Origin: Actinomycetes bacterium
GTDB taxonomy: Bacteria > Actinomycetota > Acidimicrobiia > Acidimicrobiales > Palsa-688
NCBI GenBank assembly: GCA_021821705.1
Contig: JAKACE010000062.1
Span: 1 to 8,260 of the forward strand
DNA: 8,260 nucleotides
Direction: 5' to 3'
The stretch's first letter is position 1. Every line of letters begins with the position of its first letter. Position numbers and translations under genes: made by a program. This document shows positions 6,216-8,260 of this stretch, in pieces. Below the pieces are notes generated by a model. It searched no databases. It was not told where the DNA came from and worked only from the letters and a program-made list of their open reading frames with translations.

Positions 6216-8210
6216 ATGGCAACCTCTGCGAACGACGCACGACCCTGGCCGGCGCAACCAGCGTTGTGGCTCGGGACCAACTTCTGGTCCCGCGCCGGAG
6301 GCCCTCGCATGTGGGCGCGCTACGACGGCGACGTGGTCCGCCAAGAGCTGGCCGTGCTCGCCGAGCACGGGTGCACGCTCACGCGCTCGTTCTGCTACTG
6401 GCCGGACTTCATGCCTGCTCCCGAGACCCTGGACGAAGAGGTCATGGAGCGGTTCGTCGACTTCCTCGACCTGCACCAACAGGCAGGCATGTGGACGGTG
6501 CCGACCTTCATCGTGGGCCACATGTCCGGCGAGAACTGGGACCCGGCGTGGCGCGACGGCCGCGACCTCTACCGGGACGTGTGGTTGGTGGCCCAGCAGG
6601 CGTGGTACGTCGCCGCCGTCGCCGGGCGTGTCGCCGAGCACCCCGCCATCGCCGGCTGGCTGCTCTCGAACGAGATGCCCATCTATGGGCGCGGCGGCGA
6701 CGAACCCTCGGTCACCGCCTGGGCCCGGCTGCTGGTGCAGGCCCTACGCTCGGTGGGCGCCAGGCAGCCGGTGAGCACGGGCGACGGTGCGTGGGGCGTC
6801 GAGATGACCGGCAACGACAACGGCTTCTCGTTGAGGAGACTGGCCGGTGCCGTCGACTTCGTCGGCCCCCACGTTTACATCGCCTCCGACGACCCGGTCC
6901 GCCAGATGCTGGCGGCGGCGTTCGCGTGCGAGCTGGCGGCGGTGGCGGGTAAGCCTGTCGTGCTCGAGGAGTTCGGGCTGTCATCGGACATGGCCTCGGG
7001 GGAGCAGGCCGCTCACTACTACCGCCAGGTCCTGCATTCCTCGCTCCTGGCCGGGGCCAGGGGCTGGATGGCCTGGAACAACTGCGACTACGACGCTCTT
7101 GCCTCCCAGGACCCCTACCGCCACCACCCCTTCGAGATGCACTTCGGGATCACCGACCACGCCGGCCGGCCCAAGCCGCAGGCCCTCGAGGTGGCCCGTT
7201 TCTCCAAGCTGGTGCAGCACCTCACCCGGTCCGGTTTCCAAAGGCCGGACGGCGACGTTGCCATCGTGGTGCCCGAACACCTCGAGCGCTCCGAGGCGTC
7301 ATGGTCGAGGTACTCGCGTTCGGACATCCCACCCCATCTCTTCCAGGCCTACATCGCCGCCCGGGAGGCGGACCTGCCCGTCAGCTTGACCTGGGAGCGC
7401 GACTTCCGGCCCCCCGCCGGAGAGGGCCTGGGCGTGCAGATGCCCGAGCCGGACGGGCCGAGGCTCTATCTGCTGCCGTGCGCCAAGATGACGACGACGG
7501 GTGGTGCCCAGACCCTCCTGGCCCGGGCACGTGCCGGGGCCACCGTGTACGCCTCCTACTTCACCGGTTCGGGCCAGGAGCAGATCGGGCCGTGGATGCC
7601 ATGGATGGAGCAGATTTTCGGGGTCACTCACAAGCTTCGTTACGGTATGGCGGACATGGTCGACCAGGACAGAGTCGAGCTGGTCTTCGTGAGCGCCCTG
7701 GGCGACATACCCGCCGGGACGCGCCTCGAGTTCCCGGTCGCCGGCGAGGGCTATGCCCGCTCCTACCTGCCGGTCGAACCGGCGTCAGCCGAGGTGCTGG
7801 CCGTAGATGGCTCCGGGCGCCCCGCGCTGTTGCGCAACGCCGACGGCGCCGGCTGGATGGTGCTGTGCACCTACCCGCTCGAGCACTTCGCCTCCGCCCG
7901 GCCGGGGGCAAACCCGGAGCCGACCTGGAGGCTCTACTCGGCGCTCGCAGCGGAGGCAGGGGTCGACCGCCGCCTGCGGGCCGACAGCCCTCTCGTCAGT
8001 GTCGGCCGGCTCGGCACCAAGGCCGGGGACGGCTACCTGGCCATCAACCTCTCCCCTGTCCGGGTCGAGTCGGCGCTGTCCACCAGCGAGGGCCGAGCCC
8101 TGCTCGCCTTGCCCGGTTACGACGCCGACGACGGCGGGGCGCGGCTCACCGAGGTCGACAAGCTCTCGCTCGGCCCTTACGAGGTGGCCCTCGTCTACCT
8201 CGAAGCCTGA
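6216..8210 (+). CDS. Glycoside hydrolase, GH5-like catalytic domain with GH42-like C-terminal domains
   Basis: This is a 664-residue retaining-type glycosidase. Residues about 15-335 look like a (beta/alpha)8 barrel of the GH-A clan. The N-terminal strand LGTNFW, the segment RSFCYWPDF (58-66), the acid/base motif WLLSNEMP (Glu153), FVGPHVY (215-221) and the nucleophile motif KPVVLEEFGLS (Glu252, next to Glu251) appear in the order expected for GH5-type mannanases and cellulases. Residues about 345-475 (DVAIVVPEH at the start, then RLYLLPCAKM) read as the Rossmann-like middle domain seen in GH42 beta-galactosidases. The rest is a beta-rich C-terminal domain including GRPALLRN and VLCTYPLEHF. 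There is no signal peptide, so the enzyme is probably cytoplasmic and acts on imported oligosaccharides. The start is ATG 6216 with GGGAG six bases upstream. Substrate cannot be read from sequence: beta-mannoside, beta-galactoside and beta-glucoside are all possible. A LacI-type palindrome upstream suggests sugar-responsive control. Confidence 0.85.
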   Translation: MATSANDARPWPAQPALWLGTNFWSRAGGPRMWARYDGDVVRQELAVLAEHGCTLTRSFCYWPDFMPAPETLDEEVMERFVDFLDLHQQAGMWTVPTFIVGHMSGENWDPAWRDGRDLYRDVWLVAQQAWYVAAVAGRVAEHPAIAGWLLSNEMPIYGRGGDEPSVTAWARLLVQALRSVGARQPVSTGDGAWGVEMTGNDNGFSLRRLAGAVDFVGPHVYIASDDPVRQMLAAAFACELAAVAGKPVVLEEFGLSSDMASGEQAAHYYRQVLHSSLLAGARGWMAWNNCDYDALASQDPYRHHPFEMHFGITDHAGRPKPQALEVARFSKLVQHLTRSGFQRPDGDVAIVVPEHLERSEASWSRYSRSDIPPHLFQAYIAAREADLPVSLTWERDFRPPAGEGLGVQMPEPDGPRLYLLPCAKMTTTGGAQTLLARARAGATVYASYFTGSGQEQIGPWMPWMEQIFGVTHKLRYGMADMVDQDRVELVFVSALGDIPAGTRLEFPVAGEGYARSYLPVEPASAEVLAVDGSGRPALLRNADGAGWMVLCTYPLEHFASARPGANPEPTWRLYSALAAEAGVDRRLRADSPLVSVGRLGTKAGDGYLAINLSPVRVESALSTSEGRALLALPGYDADDGGARLTEVDKLSLGPYEVALVYLEA

Positions 8211-8260
8211 GACCGTCAGCCGTCCCGGCACGGCCAGGGCCCGCAGCGCAGCCACAGGCG

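Noticed and set aside
8219..8234. gccgt/acggc inverted repeat after the hydrolase stop as a terminator
   Set aside because: The arms are only five bases and there is no T run; it could equally be chance.
7785..8255. Minus-strand open frame of 156 codons at the right end
   Set aside because: It lies almost wholly antisense to the well-supported hydrolase gene and shows no recognisable domain.

Overview
The window is very GC-rich, with strong G/C preference at third codon positions and frequent GTG starts. It also carries a DUF3040 gene, a family largely confined to Actinomycetota. I read it as chromosomal DNA of a high-GC actinobacterium; an Acidimicrobiia-like lineage is possible, but the sequence does not settle the class. 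I see no transposase, integrase, tRNA, rRNA or CRISPR array.

Left part, 17-4915, + strand: a three-gene operon of the MoxR / DUF58 / transglutaminase type. It consists of a MoxR-family AAA+ ATPase, a membrane-anchored DUF58 protein, and a large multi-pass membrane protein with an extracytoplasmic transglutaminase-like domain and a C-terminal DUF4129-like region. The last two genes overlap by four bases (GTGA at 2510-2513). In this widespread module the ATPase is thought to act as a chaperone on the membrane partners, and the transglutaminase-like protein to work at the cell envelope. Short 15-bp tandem repeats lie on both sides of the junction between genes two and three.

Middle part, 4925-5885, - strand: two small genes that look like an operon and converge on the transglutaminase gene with only 9 bp between stops. 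The upstream one (5885-5481) is a DUF3040 two-helix membrane protein. The downstream one (5446-4925) is a soluble DUF6941-like protein of unknown function.

Divergent intergenic region, 5886-6215 (330 bp): no convincing gene. It holds the leader and ribosome binding site of the DUF3040 gene, a perfect 14-bp palindrome with a central CG that overlaps a TTGACA hexamer, a perfect 9-bp-arm stem-loop, a weaker GC hairpin, and the ribosome binding site of the next gene.

Right part, 6216-8210, + strand: a 664-residue glycoside hydrolase with no signal peptide. It has a GH5-like (beta/alpha)8 catalytic domain with visible acid/base and nucleophile glutamates, then a region resembling the middle domain of GH42 beta-galactosidases and a C-terminal beta-rich domain. 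Its upstream palindrome resembles LacI-family operators, which suggests sugar-responsive control, but no regulator or transporter is in the window. The last 50 bases (8211-8260) hold nothing I can call.
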